A DNA stretch of 11,107 bases, taken from contig WNEB01000030.1 of the NCBI GenBank assembly GCA_009914575.1, positions 1 to 11,107 of the forward strand, in the 5' to 3' direction. A model generated the notes under the pieces. That model was not told the DNA's origin. It was given only the letters and a program-made list of their open reading frames with translations, and did no database searches. Shown in pieces: positions 1-7,265 of this stretch (its first letter is position 1; the number at the start of each line of letters is the position of its first letter). This DNA comes from Burkholderia gladioli (lineage in GTDB: Bacteria > Pseudomonadota > Gammaproteobacteria > Burkholderiales > Burkholderiaceae). The translations under genes and the position numbers were made by a program.

Positions 1-1
1 C

Positions 2-100
2 TTCCGCAAGCTCGGTGGTGCCAACGACCTCTGGATCCTCGCCGTCGCCCTGCATCGATCACTCGAAAAACGCGTTGACCATGATCGGGAGTCTGCCTAA
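2..100 (+). CDS. C-terminal fragment of an unidentified ORF, possibly a transposase
   Basis: An open frame enters from the left edge and ends at TAA (98-100), giving 32 residues that include GGANDLWILAVALHRSLEKR and end DHDRESA. I do not recognise the family. The only argument for a transposase is position: the frame ends 68 bases before a sequence matching an insertion-sequence tip. It lacks the usual IS3 OrfB tail (an R-x-H-S-x-L-G-Y type motif), so it is not obviously the same kind of element as the one at the right edge. It is transcribed toward glmM (convergent). It could also be the end of an unrelated host gene whose 3' flank was invaded. Confidence 0.35.
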   Translation, partial: FRKLGGANDLWILAVALHRSLEKRVDHDRESA

Positions 101-156
101 TCTATGAAACCCCGCCGTCCCAACCTTCAACTACGAATGGGACACCGCCTGAAACG

Positions 157-168
157 GGGGCAAGATCA
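157..168 (+). repeat. 12-bp IS tip, copy 1 (GGGGCAAGATCA)
   Basis: This is exactly the reverse complement of 10932-10943, the tip of the IS3-family element. The two copies face each other across the whole intact housekeeping block. Beyond these 12 bases the two ends diverge apart from a shared T-rich stretch. Confidence 0.6.
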
Positions 169-175
169 GAGAGCC

Positions 176-204
176 AAAAAAGGGCGACGCCATGCGCCGC
201 CCCT
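176..204 (-). terminator. Rho-independent terminator of glmM
   Basis: Read on the minus strand, GGGCG-GCG pairs with CGC-CGCCC around an ATG loop (stem 182-202, eight base pairs with one internal mismatch), followed at once by six T residues (176-181 as A on the plus strand). It starts 24 bases after the glmM stop codon, the classical place and form for an intrinsic terminator. It is intact even though the insertion-sequence end lies about eight bases beyond the T run. Confidence 0.85.
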
Positions 205-227
205 GCTTTCAGTCAGCCTGGCGTTCG

Positions 228-1583
228 TCAGGCCGTCGCGGCTCGCACCGCCGCGGCAATCGTTTCGGCATGATGCTGCGCATCGACCGCCTCGCGCGCT
301 TCGACCATCACGCGCAGCACCGGCTCGGTGCCCGAGGCGCGAATCAGCACGCGCCCGCTTTCGCCCAGCTCGCGCTCGGCCGTGGCGATGGCGGCCTGGA
401 TCGAGGCGTCGCCCTTCCAGTCCGCGCCTGCCTTCATGCGCACGTTGATCAGCGTCTGCGGGAACAGTTCGACGCCTTCGAGCAGTTGCGACAGCGTCTT
501 GCCGCTACGCGTCAGCGCCGCCAGCACCAGCAGCGCCGAGACGATGCCGTCGCCGGTCGAATGACGGTCGAGCGACAGGATGTGCCCCGAGCCTTCCGCG
601 CCGAGCTGCCAGCCGTGCTCGCGCAACTGCTCCAGCACGTAGCGATCGCCGACGGCGGCGCGCACGAACGGCACGCCGAGCTTCTGCAGCGCCACTTCGA
701 CCGCCAGATTCGTCATCAGGGTGCCGACCGCGCCCGGCACCCTGCCGTCGGTGGCCATGCGGTCCTGCACCAGCACGTAGAGCAGTTCGTCGCCGTTGAA
801 CAGGCGGCCGGTCGAATCGACCACCAGCAGGCGGTCGGCATCGCCGTCGAGCGCAATGCCGAGATCCGCGCCGTTTTCCTTGACGGTCGCGATCAGCGCG
901 TCAGGCGCCGTGGCGCCGACCTTGTCGTTGATGTTTAAACCGTTCGGCTTCACGCCGATCGGCACGACATCGGCGCCCAGTTCGTGAAACACGTGCGGCG
1001 CGATCTGGTACGCCGCGCCGTGCGCGCAATCGACCACCAGTTTCAGCCCGCGCAGGTCGTACGAGGCCGGGAACGTGCTCTTGCAGAATTCGATATAGCG
1101 GCCGTTCGCGTCGTCGAGACGACGCGCCTTGCCGAGGCCGTCCGACGGTTCGCAGGCAAGCGGCTTGTCGAGCCAGGATTCGATCTCGGCTTCGGTGTCG
1201 TCGGGCAGCTTGTTGCCGTCGGCCGAGAAGAACTTGATGCCGTTGTCGTGATACAGATTGTGCGAGGCGCTGATCACCACGCCGGTCGCGAGACGCAGCG
1301 CGCGCGTCAGATAGGCGATGCCCGGCGTCGGCATCGGGCCGGCCAGCATCACGTCGACGCCCGCCGCCGAGAAACCGGCTTCGAGCGCCGCCTCGAGCAT
1401 GTAGCCCGAGACGCGCGTGTCCTTGCCGATCAACACCGTCGGGCGGTCGGGCGTGCCGCGCGCGTTCGAGCGTGCCAGCACCTTGCCCGCCGCGTAGCCG
1501 AGCCGCAGCACGAACTCCGGCGTGATCTGGCCCTGGCCGACTTCGCCGCGAATGCCGTCCGTACCGAAATAACGACGTCCCAT
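228..1583 (-). CDS. glmM: Phosphoglucosamine mutase GlmM
   Basis: GlmM converts glucosamine-6-phosphate to glucosamine-1-phosphate in the cytoplasm, the step before GlmU on the way to UDP-GlcNAc for peptidoglycan and lipopolysaccharide. The 451 residues match the family length. Visible features are N-terminal [11 protein letters not shown] (3-13), the catalytic serine loop ISASHN (104-109, active Ser107, phosphorylated in the family), the metal loop DGDADR (246-251), the sugar-binding GAEGSGH (328-334) and the phosphate-binding RASGTEP (415-421). Residue 110, directly after SASHN, is Leu (codon CTG, 1254-1256) where the phosphohexomutase signature has Pro; the rest of the reading frame is undisturbed. 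The ATG has AAGGAG (plus positions 1594-1599) ten bases upstream. It follows folP by 24 bases, probably in one transcript, and is followed by an intrinsic terminator. Confidence 0.97.
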   Translation of the reverse strand: MGRRYFGTDGIRGEVGQGQITPEFVLRLGYAAGKVLARSNARGTPDRPTVLIGKDTRVSGYMLEAALEAGFSAAGVDVMLAGPMPTPGIAYLTRALRLATGVVISASHNLYHDNGIKFFSADGNKLPDDTEAEIESWLDKPLACEPSDGLGKARRLDDANGRYIEFCKSTFPASYDLRGLKLVVDCAHGAAYQIAPHVFHELGADVVPIGVKPNGLNINDKVGATAPDALIATVKENGADLGIALDGDADRLLVVDSTGRLFNGDELLYVLVQDRMATDGRVPGAVGTLMTNLAVEVALQKLGVPFVRAAVGDRYVLEQLREHGWQLGAEGSGHILSLDRHSTGDGIVSALLVLAALTRSGKTLSQLLEGVELFPQTLINVRMKAGADWKGDASIQAAIATAERELGESGRVLIRASGTEPVLRVMVEAREAVDAQHHAETIAAAVRAATA

Positions 1584-1607
1584 GAATGCAATTCTCCTTG
1601 TGTGTGC

Positions 1608-2492
1608 TTACGCGCGCCGTGCCGCCTCGCGCACGGCGCCCCAGATCTTCAGCGCGTCCACCGTCGCGGCGACGTCGTGAACGCGAATGATGGCCGCGCC
1701 GCGCTCGGCGGCGCACACCGCCGCCGCCACGCTGGCGGCCACCCGCTCGGCGGGCGGCTTGCCGATCAGCGCGCCGAGCATCGACTTGCGCGACATGCCG
1801 GCCAGCACCGGATAGCGCTGCCCATCCGGCCGAGCGGGCGCCGTTTCCGGCAACAGCGCCAGCAATGCGTAATTGTGCTCGATCGTCGCCTTGCCGAAAC
1901 CGAACCCAGGATCGACGCTGATTCGCGACGGCGCGATCCCGGCCGCAACGAATGCCGCGGCACGCTCAGCAAAAAAATGTCTCACCTCCGAGACGACGTC
2001 AAGATAGTTCGGTTCGCCGATCTGCATCGTCTGCGGCTCGCCGAGCATGTGCATGACGCACAGCCCGCAGGCGCTGTCCTTCACGGCGTCGATCGCGCCG
2101 GCCTGCCGGAAGCCCCAGATATCGTTGATCAGGTCCGCGCCGGCAGCGAGCGTGGCGCGCATCACGTCGGGCTTGTAGGTGTCGATCGAGAGCGGCACGT
2201 TCATGCCGTGCAGCGCCTCGACGATCGGCACGACGCGCGCCAGCTCTTCGTCGAGCGGCACGGGCGGCGCCCCCGGGCGAGTCGATTCGCCCCCGATGTC
2301 GATCAGATCGACGCCGTCGGCGAGCATCTGCTCGGCCTGGCGCAGCGCGGCGTCGCGGGCCACATAGCGGCCGCCGTCGGAAAAGGAATCGGGCGTGACG
2401 TTCAGGATGCCCATCACGAGCGGACGCTCGAACGTCAGGGTGAACCGGCCGCATTGCAGCGGCGGCGCAAGGGAAGCGGTATCGGTCAACAC
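1608..2492 (-). CDS. folP: Dihydropteroate synthase FolP
   Basis: FolP condenses p-aminobenzoate with dihydropterin pyrophosphate to make dihydropteroate in folate synthesis; it is the sulfonamide target. The 294 residues cover a full TIM-barrel enzyme: MGILNVTPDSFSDGG (27-41), DIGGESTRPG (65-74), SIDTYKP (102-108), NDIWG (123-127), DPGFGFGK (194-201), AGMSRKS (231-237) and RVHDV (270-274). The assigned start is GTG (2490-2492), with TTG as the next codon. No other start codon lies upstream before an in-frame stop, and no Shine-Dalgarno sequence is visible: the 5' side reads CCTCCGG instead. The next ATG (residue 27) would cut into the first motif, so it is unlikely. folP lies between a terminator-like hairpin on its 5' side and glmM on its 3' side, so folP-glmM may have its own promoter or depend on read-through from ftsH. 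Confidence 0.96.
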   Translation of the reverse strand: MLTDTASLAPPLQCGRFTLTFERPLVMGILNVTPDSFSDGGRYVARDAALRQAEQMLADGVDLIDIGGESTRPGAPPVPLDEELARVVPIVEALHGMNVPLSIDTYKPDVMRATLAAGADLINDIWGFRQAGAIDAVKDSACGLCVMHMLGEPQTMQIGEPNYLDVVSEVRHFFAERAAAFVAAGIAPSRISVDPGFGFGKATIEHNYALLALLPETAPARPDGQRYPVLAGMSRKSMLGALIGKPPAERVAASVAAAVCAAERGAAIIRVHDVAATVDALKIWGAVREAARRA

Positions 2493-2510
2493 GAAAAATC
2501 CGGAGGCGAA

Positions 2511-2544
2511 AACAAAACGGGCCGGTGTGATTCACACCGGCCCG
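2511..2544 (-). terminator. Terminator-like hairpin between ftsH and folP
   Basis: Plus positions 2518-2529 and 2533-2544 form a perfect 12-bp GC-rich inverted repeat (CGGGCCGGTGTG with its complement) around a three-base loop. On the minus strand it is followed by TTTTGTTTT. It begins 22 bases after the ftsH stop, so it should end or weaken ftsH transcription. The folP GTG lies only 18 bases beyond the T-rich tract, leaving little room for a folP promoter after the hairpin. It could therefore be a partial terminator or attenuator that sets the ftsH to folP ratio. A smaller hairpin (2553-2558 with 2562-2567) overlaps the ftsH stop codon. Confidence 0.75.
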
Positions 2545-2566
2545 CTCATGAGATCTCGTTGCGAGA

Positions 2567-4456
2567 TTATGCCGGCGCAGTCGCGCTACCCGGCTTGACT
2601 TCGGTGCCCGCGCCGCCCGACGAATCGCTGGCCGGAGGCACGTTGCCGATGCTCTTAGGCGAGCGCGGCGGGCGGCCCGCCATGATGTCGTTGATCTGAT
2701 CGGCGTCGATCGTTTCCCATTCCATCAGCGCGACCGTCATGGCCTCGACCTTGTCGCGGTTCTCGTCGAGCAGACGGCGAGCAAGGCTGTACTGATCGTC
2801 GATCACGCGGCGAATTTCGGCATCGACCTTCTGCTGCGTCGCTTCCGAGATGGCGCGCGTGAAGCCCTTGCCGAACGGGCCGCCGTCGTTCTCGTCGTCG
2901 GCATAGACCATCGGCCCGAGCGCATCGGTCATGCCGAAGCGCGTGACCATCGCGCGCGCGGTTTGCGTCGCCTTGTTGAAGTCGTCCGACGCACCGGTGC
3001 TGATCAGGTTCATGAACAGCTCTTCGGCCACGCGGCCGCCGAACAGGATCGCGAGACGGTCGAGCAGGTAATCCTTCGAATACGTTTCGTTGTCGTGCTC
3101 GGGCAACTGCCACGTCACGCCCAGCGCACGGCCGCGCGGAATGATCGTGACCTTGTGAACCGGATCGGCCTTCGGCAGCAGCTTGGCCACTACGGCGTGA
3201 CCCGCCTCGTGGTAAGCCGTGGCGCGCTTCGATTCCTCGCGGATCACGGCCGACTTGCGCTCCGGACCCATGAAGATCTTGTCCTTCGCGTCTTCGAAAT
3301 CCTGCATCTCGACGATGCGCTTGCCGCGACGGGCGGCGAACAGCGCCGCTTCGTTGACGAGGTTGGCCAGATCGGCGCCCGAGAAGCCAGGCGTGCCGCG
3401 CGCCAGCACGACCGCATCGACGTCGTTCGAGATCGGCACCTTGCGCAGGTGAACGCGCATGATCTGCTCGCGACCGCGGATGTCCGGCAGGCCCACATAC
3501 ACCTGGCGGTCGAAACGGCCCGGACGCAGCAGCGCCTTATCGAGCACGTCCGAGCGGTTCGTCGCGGCGATCACGATGACGCCCGAGTTCGCCTCGAAGC
3601 CGTCCATCTCGACCAGCATCTGGTTCAGCGTCTGTTCGCGCTCGTCGTTGCCGCCGCCCATGCCGGCGCCGCGATGGCGACCGACCGCGTCGATTTCGTC
3701 GATGAACACGATGCACGGTGCGTGCTTCTTGGCCTGTTCGAACATGTCGCGCACACGTGCCGCGCCGACGCCGACGAACATTTCAACGAAGTCCGAACCC
3801 GAAATGCTGAAGAACGGCACCTTCGCCTCGCCGGCGATCGCGCGGGCCAGCAGCGTCTTGCCGGTACCCGGAGGGCCGACCAGCAGCACGCCGCGCGGGA
3901 TGCGCCCGCCAAGCTTCTGGAATTTCTGGGGATCGCGCAGGAAGTCGACCAGCTCGGACACTTCTTCCTTCGCTTCGTCGCAGCCGGCGACATCGGAGAA
4001 GTTCACCGCGTTGTTGTTCTCGTCGATGAGACGCGCACGCGACTTGCCGAACGAGAACGCCCCGCCCTTACCGCCGCCCTGCATCTGCCTCATCATGTAG
4101 AACCAGAACACGATGATCAGCAGCGTCGGCCCGAGGTAGTACAGCGCGGACACCAGCGCGTTCGGTTCGTCGTCAGCCTTGCCGCTCACCTGGACGCCGT
4201 ACTTCATCAGGTCGCCGACCATCCAGATGTCGCCGGGCGACACGATCTGGTATTTCTGGCCTTCTGCCGTAGTGACGGTGAGGTTGCGGCCCTGCACGAT
4301 CACGTTCTTGATCTTGCTGCCCTTGGCGTCGTCCATGAACTGCGAATACGACACACCTTCCTGGACGCGGGGCTTGTCGAACTGCTTGAACACGGTAAAC
4401 AGCACCAGTGCGATCACGAGCCACACTGCCGCTTTCGAGAACATATTGTTGCTCAA
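2567..4456 (-). CDS. ftsH: ATP-dependent zinc metalloprotease FtsH
   Basis: FtsH is the inner-membrane AAA+ protease that degrades misfolded membrane proteins and short-lived regulators (in E. coli, sigma-32 and LpxC). The 629 residues show an N-terminal membrane segment (about 9-25), a periplasmic domain, a second membrane segment (about 101-123), Walker A GPPGTGKT (194-201), pore loop FVGVG (227-231), Walker [10 protein letters not shown] (249-257), the second region of homology from [20 protein letters not shown] (298-317) and the zinc site HEAGH (416-420), with Asp491 or Asp492 as probable third ligand. The tail (about 600-629) is Pro/Ser/Gly-rich and probably disordered. I chose TTG (4454-4456) because AAGGAG lies seven bases upstream; the alternative ATG at residue 5 is too far from it. 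rlmE lies 168 bases upstream, the classical rlmE-ftsH arrangement. A hairpin follows the stop. Confidence 0.98.
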   Translation of the reverse strand: MSNNMFSKAAVWLVIALVLFTVFKQFDKPRVQEGVSYSQFMDDAKGSKIKNVIVQGRNLTVTTAEGQKYQIVSPGDIWMVGDLMKYGVQVSGKADDEPNALVSALYYLGPTLLIIVFWFYMMRQMQGGGKGGAFSFGKSRARLIDENNNAVNFSDVAGCDEAKEEVSELVDFLRDPQKFQKLGGRIPRGVLLVGPPGTGKTLLARAIAGEAKVPFFSISGSDFVEMFVGVGAARVRDMFEQAKKHAPCIVFIDEIDAVGRHRGAGMGGGNDEREQTLNQMLVEMDGFEANSGVIVIAATNRSDVLDKALLRPGRFDRQVYVGLPDIRGREQIMRVHLRKVPISNDVDAVVLARGTPGFSGADLANLVNEAALFAARRGKRIVEMQDFEDAKDKIFMGPERKSAVIREESKRATAYHEAGHAVVAKLLPKADPVHKVTIIPRGRALGVTWQLPEHDNETYSKDYLLDRLAILFGGRVAEELFMNLISTGASDDFNKATQTARAMVTRFGMTDALGPMVYADDENDGGPFGKGFTRAISEATQQKVDAEIRRVIDDQYSLARRLLDENRDKVEAMTVALMEWETIDADQINDIMAGRPPRSPKSIGNVPPASDSSGGAGTEVKPGSATAPA

Positions 4457-4476
4457 AGCACCACTCCTTCACTCAT
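4453..4476 (-). other. Possible upstream mini-frame overlapping the ftsH start
   Basis: On the minus strand an ATG at 4474-4476 opens the frame M-S-E-G-V-V-L, whose TGA shares two bases with the TTG start of ftsH (TTGA overlap). The ribosome binding site of ftsH lies inside this mini-frame. If translated it could couple to ftsH start-site use, but no good Shine-Dalgarno is seen before its own ATG, and such short frames arise by chance. Confidence 0.2.
4464..4469 (-). promoter_or_regulatory. Ribosome binding site deciding the TTG start of ftsH
   Basis: The plus strand CTCCTT is AAGGAG on the minus strand, seven bases before TTG (4454-4456). The ATG four codons further in would be 19 bases from it, outside the normal range. 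This supports TTG as the real initiation codon. Confidence 0.75.
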
Positions 4477-4604
4477 AGACGAGCGCCTACATTTTTCTTG
4501 CAGCGCTCCTGAGGCATTCTAATCCAGTCCGTAGCCCATCGCCATAAGCTTCGCCAAACGCTTCAATAGGCAAATCCCATGACCGGCAAGGCTCCCGGCT
4601 GGCC

Positions 4605-4620
4605 TGCGGCGCGCGCCGCA
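4605..4620. repeat. 16-bp perfect palindrome downstream of rlmE
   Basis: TGCGGCGCGCGCCGCA is its own reverse complement and begins four bases after the rlmE stop. No T tract follows on the minus strand, so it is not a classical terminator. It may stabilise the rlmE 3' end or simply reflect the GC-rich composition. Transcription is probably free to continue into ftsH. Confidence 0.5.
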
Positions 4621-4624
4621 TCCG

Positions 4625-5287
4625 TCAGCGCGGATGTTTCAGATTCCGACCCAATATAAACGTCTCCGACGATTTGTCGCGCGAGGCTTTGGGCTTGCGC
4701 GGTGCAACCGTGCGGAATTGATGCTTGAATTTCTCGACGATCTGGATGTAGCCGGTGCCGTGAAAGCATTTCACCAAAAGAGCGCCATCCGGTTTGAGAT
4801 GGTTCTGCGAAAATTCGAGCGCAAGATCGCAAACGTGTTCGATCCGGGCAGCATCCGCAGTCGCCACGCCGGACAGATTGGGTGCCATGTCCGAAATTAC
4901 AAGGTCGACCACGCGCCCTTGCAGCACTTCTTCGAGCTGATGCAGCACCTCGTCCTCGCGGAAATCGCCCTGGATGAAGTGCACGTCGGCAATCGGCTCC
5001 ATCGGCAGCATGTCGAGCGCGATGATCGTGCCGTCGATGCCGCCGTCACGCTGCGCATCGCGCTGCTTGCCCTGGGCGAGCTTGTTGCGCGCGTACTGGC
5101 TCCAGCTGCCCGGCGCCGCGCCGAGGTCGACGATCACCTGGCCCGGCCGGATCAGCTTGTCCTGCTCGTCGATTTCCTTGAGCTTGTAGGCCGCGCGCGC
5201 GCGATAGCCTTCCCGTTGCGCCAGCTTGACGTACGGATCGTTGATATGGTCGTGCAGCCACGAATGGTTGAATCGGTTCTTTGCCAT
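4625..5287 (-). CDS. rlmE: 23S rRNA (uridine-2'-O-)-methyltransferase RlmE (FtsJ/RrmJ)
   Basis: RlmE methylates the 2'-O of U2552 (E. coli numbering) in the A loop of 23S rRNA, a late step of 50S maturation that uses SAM. The 220-residue protein (E. coli about 209) has the SAM-binding [11 protein letters not shown] (53-63) and the catalytic K-D-K-E set: Lys35 (RAAYKL), Asp133 (SDMAPN), Lys173 (LVKCFHG) and Glu208 (SSETFIL). I chose the ATG at 5285-5287 because family members begin [10 protein letters not shown]. The open frame extends 23 codons further up, but those residues look unlike protein and have no family counterpart. No strong Shine-Dalgarno is visible. It is divergent from yhbY (226-base gap) and probably co-transcribed with ftsH, as in many proteobacteria, where the pair is heat-inducible; I could not identify a convincing heat-shock promoter. 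Confidence 0.96.
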   Translation of the reverse strand: MAKNRFNHSWLHDHINDPYVKLAQREGYRARAAYKLKEIDEQDKLIRPGQVIVDLGAAPGSWSQYARNKLAQGKQRDAQRDGGIDGTIIALDMLPMEPIADVHFIQGDFREDEVLHQLEEVLQGRVVDLVISDMAPNLSGVATADAARIEHVCDLALEFSQNHLKPDGALLVKCFHGTGYIQIVEKFKHQFRTVAPRKPKASRDKSSETFILGRNLKHPR

Positions 5288-5513
5288 GCAGAGGAAAAAT
5301 GTCGGCCAAATACCACAGAGCCGGGACCGTTCGCCGAGCGAAGCACCCAATAGCATGGCGCCGATCGTGCAATGGTTCCGTCAGCCCGGGCTTTTGGCGG
5401 ATAATACGCGTCTTGTTCGCGCGGCAGACGCCTCGATGGCGGTCCCGCAGCGATTTTACGTGGTTTTCGAGCGCGCCCACGCGGCGCGCCGATCTATTGA
5501 TTCAAGAGTTCCG
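5288..5513. promoter_or_regulatory. Divergent promoter region between rlmE and yhbY
   Basis: Both flanking genes are transcribed outward, so promoters for both must lie here or within the flanking coding sequence. The only AT-rich -10-like patch is GATAATAC (5400-5407). It reads as GATAAT toward yhbY and as TATTAT toward rlmE. No convincing -35 box is found at the right spacing in either direction, so exact promoters cannot be assigned. Confidence 0.35.
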
Positions 5514-6062
5514 ATGCCCGCCCTTTCGCTTTCCCCTGTCGAGCGCTCCGCGCTGCGTTCCCAAGCCCACGCGCTGAAGCCCGTCGTGCTGATCGGCGCC
5601 GAAGGCCTGACCGACGCCGTGCTGGCCGAGATCAAGGTCCACCTGGCCGCGCACCAGTTGATCAAGATCCGCGTGTTCGGCGACGAACGCGATGCCCGCA
5701 TCGCCATCTACGAAGAAATCTGCGACCGCCTCGGCGCCGCACCGATCCAGCATATCGGCAAGCTGCTGGTGATCTGGCGCCCCGAGCAGGCCGAAGTCGC
5801 GCCGGCTCGCGACCGCCGCGGCCCGCCGAGCGCCCGCGAAGCCGCGATGCAACGCGCTGCCGGCGAGCCGGAAAGCAAGGGTGGCCGCGCGCCGCGCGTC
5901 GTGAAGGTCGTCAAGCACTCGCCCGACGCCAGCCCGGTGCGCAAGCCGCGGGCAACCAAGGTGGTCGTGCGCGGCAACGAGCGCGTGACGACCGGCGGCA
6001 CGGTCAAGCGCGCAAAGAAGCGTCAGCAGAGCACGAAGCGCCCGTTCCAGAACGACAAATAA
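5514..6062 (+). CDS. yhbY: YhbY-family RNA-binding protein (CRS1-YhbY/CRM domain) with basic tail
   Basis: YhbY proteins carry a CRM RNA-binding fold and associate with pre-50S ribosomal particles. The 182 residues divide into a CRM domain (about 5-90), with LKPVVLIGAEGLTDAVLAEI (21-40), a KIRV strand (51-54) and IGKLLVIWRP (81-90), and a tail (91-182) rich in Lys, Arg, Pro and Ala that is probably disordered. E. coli YhbY is about 97 residues and lacks the tail. The ATG at 5514 puts the start just before the domain and has AAGAG a few bases upstream. The open frame continues upstream to 5226, but that part overlaps rlmE and is not conserved-looking. In E. coli, yhbY is also next to rlmE-ftsH and divergent from them, which supports the assignment and a shared role in large-subunit assembly. 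Confidence 0.93.
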   Translation: MPALSLSPVERSALRSQAHALKPVVLIGAEGLTDAVLAEIKVHLAAHQLIKIRVFGDERDARIAIYEEICDRLGAAPIQHIGKLLVIWRPEQAEVAPARDRRGPPSAREAAMQRAAGEPESKGGRAPRVVKVVKHSPDASPVRKPRATKVVVRGNERVTTGGTVKRAKKRQQSTKRPFQNDK

Positions 6063-6073
6063 GCATCGAGTCC

Positions 6074-6122
6074 CGACCGCACGGCAGCCGGCGGTCGCAG
6101 CATGCGGGGCGCCATGCCCCGC
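6074..6122. terminator. Two tandem hairpins between convergent yhbY and DUF4149 gene
   Basis: The first hairpin pairs CGACCGC (6074-6080) with GCGGTCG (6091-6097) and continues as CGG/CCG around a CAG loop with one bulged A. The second pairs GCGGGGC (6104-6110) with GCCCCGC (6116-6122) around GCCAT. GCGGTCG occurs again at 6121-6127. No T run follows on either strand. The place, in the 86-base gap between two converging genes, suggests a bidirectional transcription barrier or mRNA 3'-end stabiliser, but Rho-independent termination is not demonstrated. Confidence 0.5.
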
Positions 6123-6148
6123 GGTCGGCGCGGCCTTCAGGGGCGCGC

Positions 6149-6610
6149 TTAGCCCGCCGCGGACAAGCGCCACACCAGCCAGATTCCCAGCACGCTTTCG
6201 ACCAGATAGAACAGGCTCGAGACGCCGTGCAGCATGCCGAACCGGCTTGCATATTCCAAATGACCGACATCGGTGCCCGCCGCCTGTGCGGCCACGCGCA
6301 TCGCGTCCATGAACGGCTCGATCGCGAAATAACCGATCAGCACGCATAGCAGCATGGCGCCGACTATCGCACGCAGCCGGCGATAGCCACCCTCGCCGGC
6401 CCGGACGCGTGCGTTCGCGATCAGCAGCATGACGATGCCGCACAGCAAACCGATCAGGCCCTCGATCCGGAACAGGCGCGCGACAACGCTGCCCGCTGCA
6501 ACGCGATCGAGCGTGGTGAACAGCACCGGCGCGACCGCATAGCCGATCGTCAGCTGGCTGCCGACCCAGACGGTGGAGAGAATACGAAACAACCGGGGCG
6601 CGAAGCGCAT
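6149..6610 (-). CDS. DUF4149 family four-helix membrane protein
   Basis: This 153-residue inner-membrane protein has four predicted hydrophobic segments (about 7-30, 50-67, 80-98 and 127-148). The composition and the phrases YAVAPVLFTTLD (24-35), LFRIEG (46-51) and SRFGMLHGVSSLFYLVE (122-138) fit the DUF4149 (TMEM205-like) family, which in beta-proteobacteria is typically found next to greA. The biochemical function is unknown. It starts 14 bases after the greA stop and is almost certainly the second gene of a greA transcript. No clear Shine-Dalgarno is visible, so translational coupling to greA is plausible. It ends facing yhbY. Confidence 0.85.
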   Translation of the reverse strand: MRFAPRLFRILSTVWVGSQLTIGYAVAPVLFTTLDRVAAGSVVARLFRIEGLIGLLCGIVMLLIANARVRAGEGGYRRLRAIVGAMLLCVLIGYFAIEPFMDAMRVAAQAAGTDVGHLEYASRFGMLHGVSSLFYLVESVLGIWLVWRLSAAG

Positions 6611-6624
6611 CGGAACGCCCGGAA

Positions 6625-7101
6625 TCAGAGGTAGCTGACCGAGATGATCTCGTACTCGCGCACGCCGCTCGGGGCTTGCACGGCTGCCACGTCGCCTTCC
6701 GACTTGCCGATCAGGGCACGCGCGATCGGCGAGCTGATCGAGATCAGGCCGTGGTCGATATCGGCTTCGTCGTCGCCGACGATCTGGTACTTGACGGTGT
6801 CGCCCGAGGCGAGATCCTCGAGCTCGACGGTGGCCGCGAACACGACGCGACCTTCCGCATCGATCACGGACGGATCGATGACTTGCGCGGCCGACAGCTT
6901 CGATTCGATCTCGGCGATCCGGCCCTCGATGAAACCCTGCTTTTCCTTCGCGGCGTCGTATTCGGCGTTTTCGGACAGATCGCCCTGCGCGCGTGCTTCG
7001 GCGATCGCATTGATCACGGACGGACGCTCGACCGATTTCAGGCGCTGCAGCTCCTCGCGCAGTTGTTCGGCGCCACGCTTGGTCAACGGAATGGTGCTCA
7101 T
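6625..7101 (-). CDS. greA: Transcription elongation factor GreA
   Basis: GreA inserts its coiled coil into the RNA polymerase secondary channel and stimulates cleavage of backtracked RNA 3' ends. The 158 residues match the family exactly. The N-terminal antiparallel coiled coil (about 1-75) carries the tip [12 protein letters not shown] (40-51) with the acidic pair Asp41 and Glu44. The C-terminal FKBP-like domain has [16 protein letters not shown] (121-136) and ends in YEIISVSYL. The ATG (7099-7101) is preceded by only a weak GAG. Upstream lies a 388-base spacer containing an inverted-repeat element. TATGCT (plus positions 7126-7131, reverse strand) is a possible -10, but no good -35 was found. 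It is probably co-transcribed with the downstream DUF4149 gene. Confidence 0.98.
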   Translation of the reverse strand: MSTIPLTKRGAEQLREELQRLKSVERPSVINAIAEARAQGDLSENAEYDAAKEKQGFIEGRIAEIESKLSAAQVIDPSVIDAEGRVVFAATVELEDLASGDTVKYQIVGDDEADIDHGLISISSPIARALIGKSEGDVAAVQAPSGVREYEIISVSYL

Positions 7102-7221
7102 AAACGGCTCAATAACAAAAAACGAGCATAAAAAATCAGGCTCTCTTGAAATTTGAGTGGGTGAAAAGGGCCGCCGGGGTACGAAAACCTACGTCGCAAA
7201 ACGGTATCTTCCCACCCCTAG

Positions 7222-7239
7222 CCCCGCCCCAAGGCGGGG
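7222..7239. repeat. Internal hairpin 1 of the carB-greA spacer element
   Basis: A perfect seven-base-pair stem, CCCCGCC/GGCGGGG, with a CCAA loop (TTGG on the minus strand). It lies inside the 261-bp element and is not followed by a T run on either strand. Confidence 0.7.
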
Positions 7240-7265
7240 AAGTCCTCGCCGCCGGACGGGCGCGG

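Larger units (their letters stand above)
1..168 (+). mobile_element. Right-hand end of a probable insertion sequence (truncated by window edge)
   Basis: The segment ends at GGGGCAAGATCA (157-168). The same 12 bases occur, inverted, at the tip of the IS3-family element at the other end of the window (10932-10943). Read inward, this end begins TGATCTTGCCCCCGTTT, which has the general look of IS3/IS2-group tips (TG start, then a GCCCC block). An ORF runs toward this end and stops 68 bases before it, as a transposase would. The glmM terminator begins only a few bases further on, so the insertion lies just outside the glmM transcription unit. The family of this left element is not established, because its visible protein tail does not resemble the IS3 OrfB tail seen on the right. 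Confidence 0.5.

Noticed and set aside
104..448. 114-codon plus-strand frame starting just after the left ORF
   Set aside because: It runs through the insertion-sequence tip, the glmM terminator and into antisense glmM; a composition artefact.
984..2699. 571-codon plus-strand frame across glmM, folP and the end of ftsH
   Set aside because: It crosses three clear genes and two intergenic hairpins, has Arg/Asp/His-rich composition and no motifs. It is a GC-rich shadow.
2963..4522. 519-codon plus-strand frame opposite ftsH
   Set aside because: Mirror of the conserved AAA+ and protease regions, with no recognisable domain or ribosome site.
4457..4624. Heat-shock (sigma-32) or sigma-70 promoter before ftsH
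   Set aside because: A TAGAAT box (reverse strand, 4516-4521) and TTGAAG exist, but spacings are wrong and no CCCCAT-type -10 is present, so no promoter is called.
5288..5356. 23-codon upstream extension of rlmE
   Set aside because: Family members begin MAKNRF. The extension has no counterpart and would occupy the divergent promoter region.
5226..5513. 96-codon upstream extension of yhbY
   Set aside because: It overlaps the 5' end of rlmE in antisense, and the CRM domain needs only the start at 5514.
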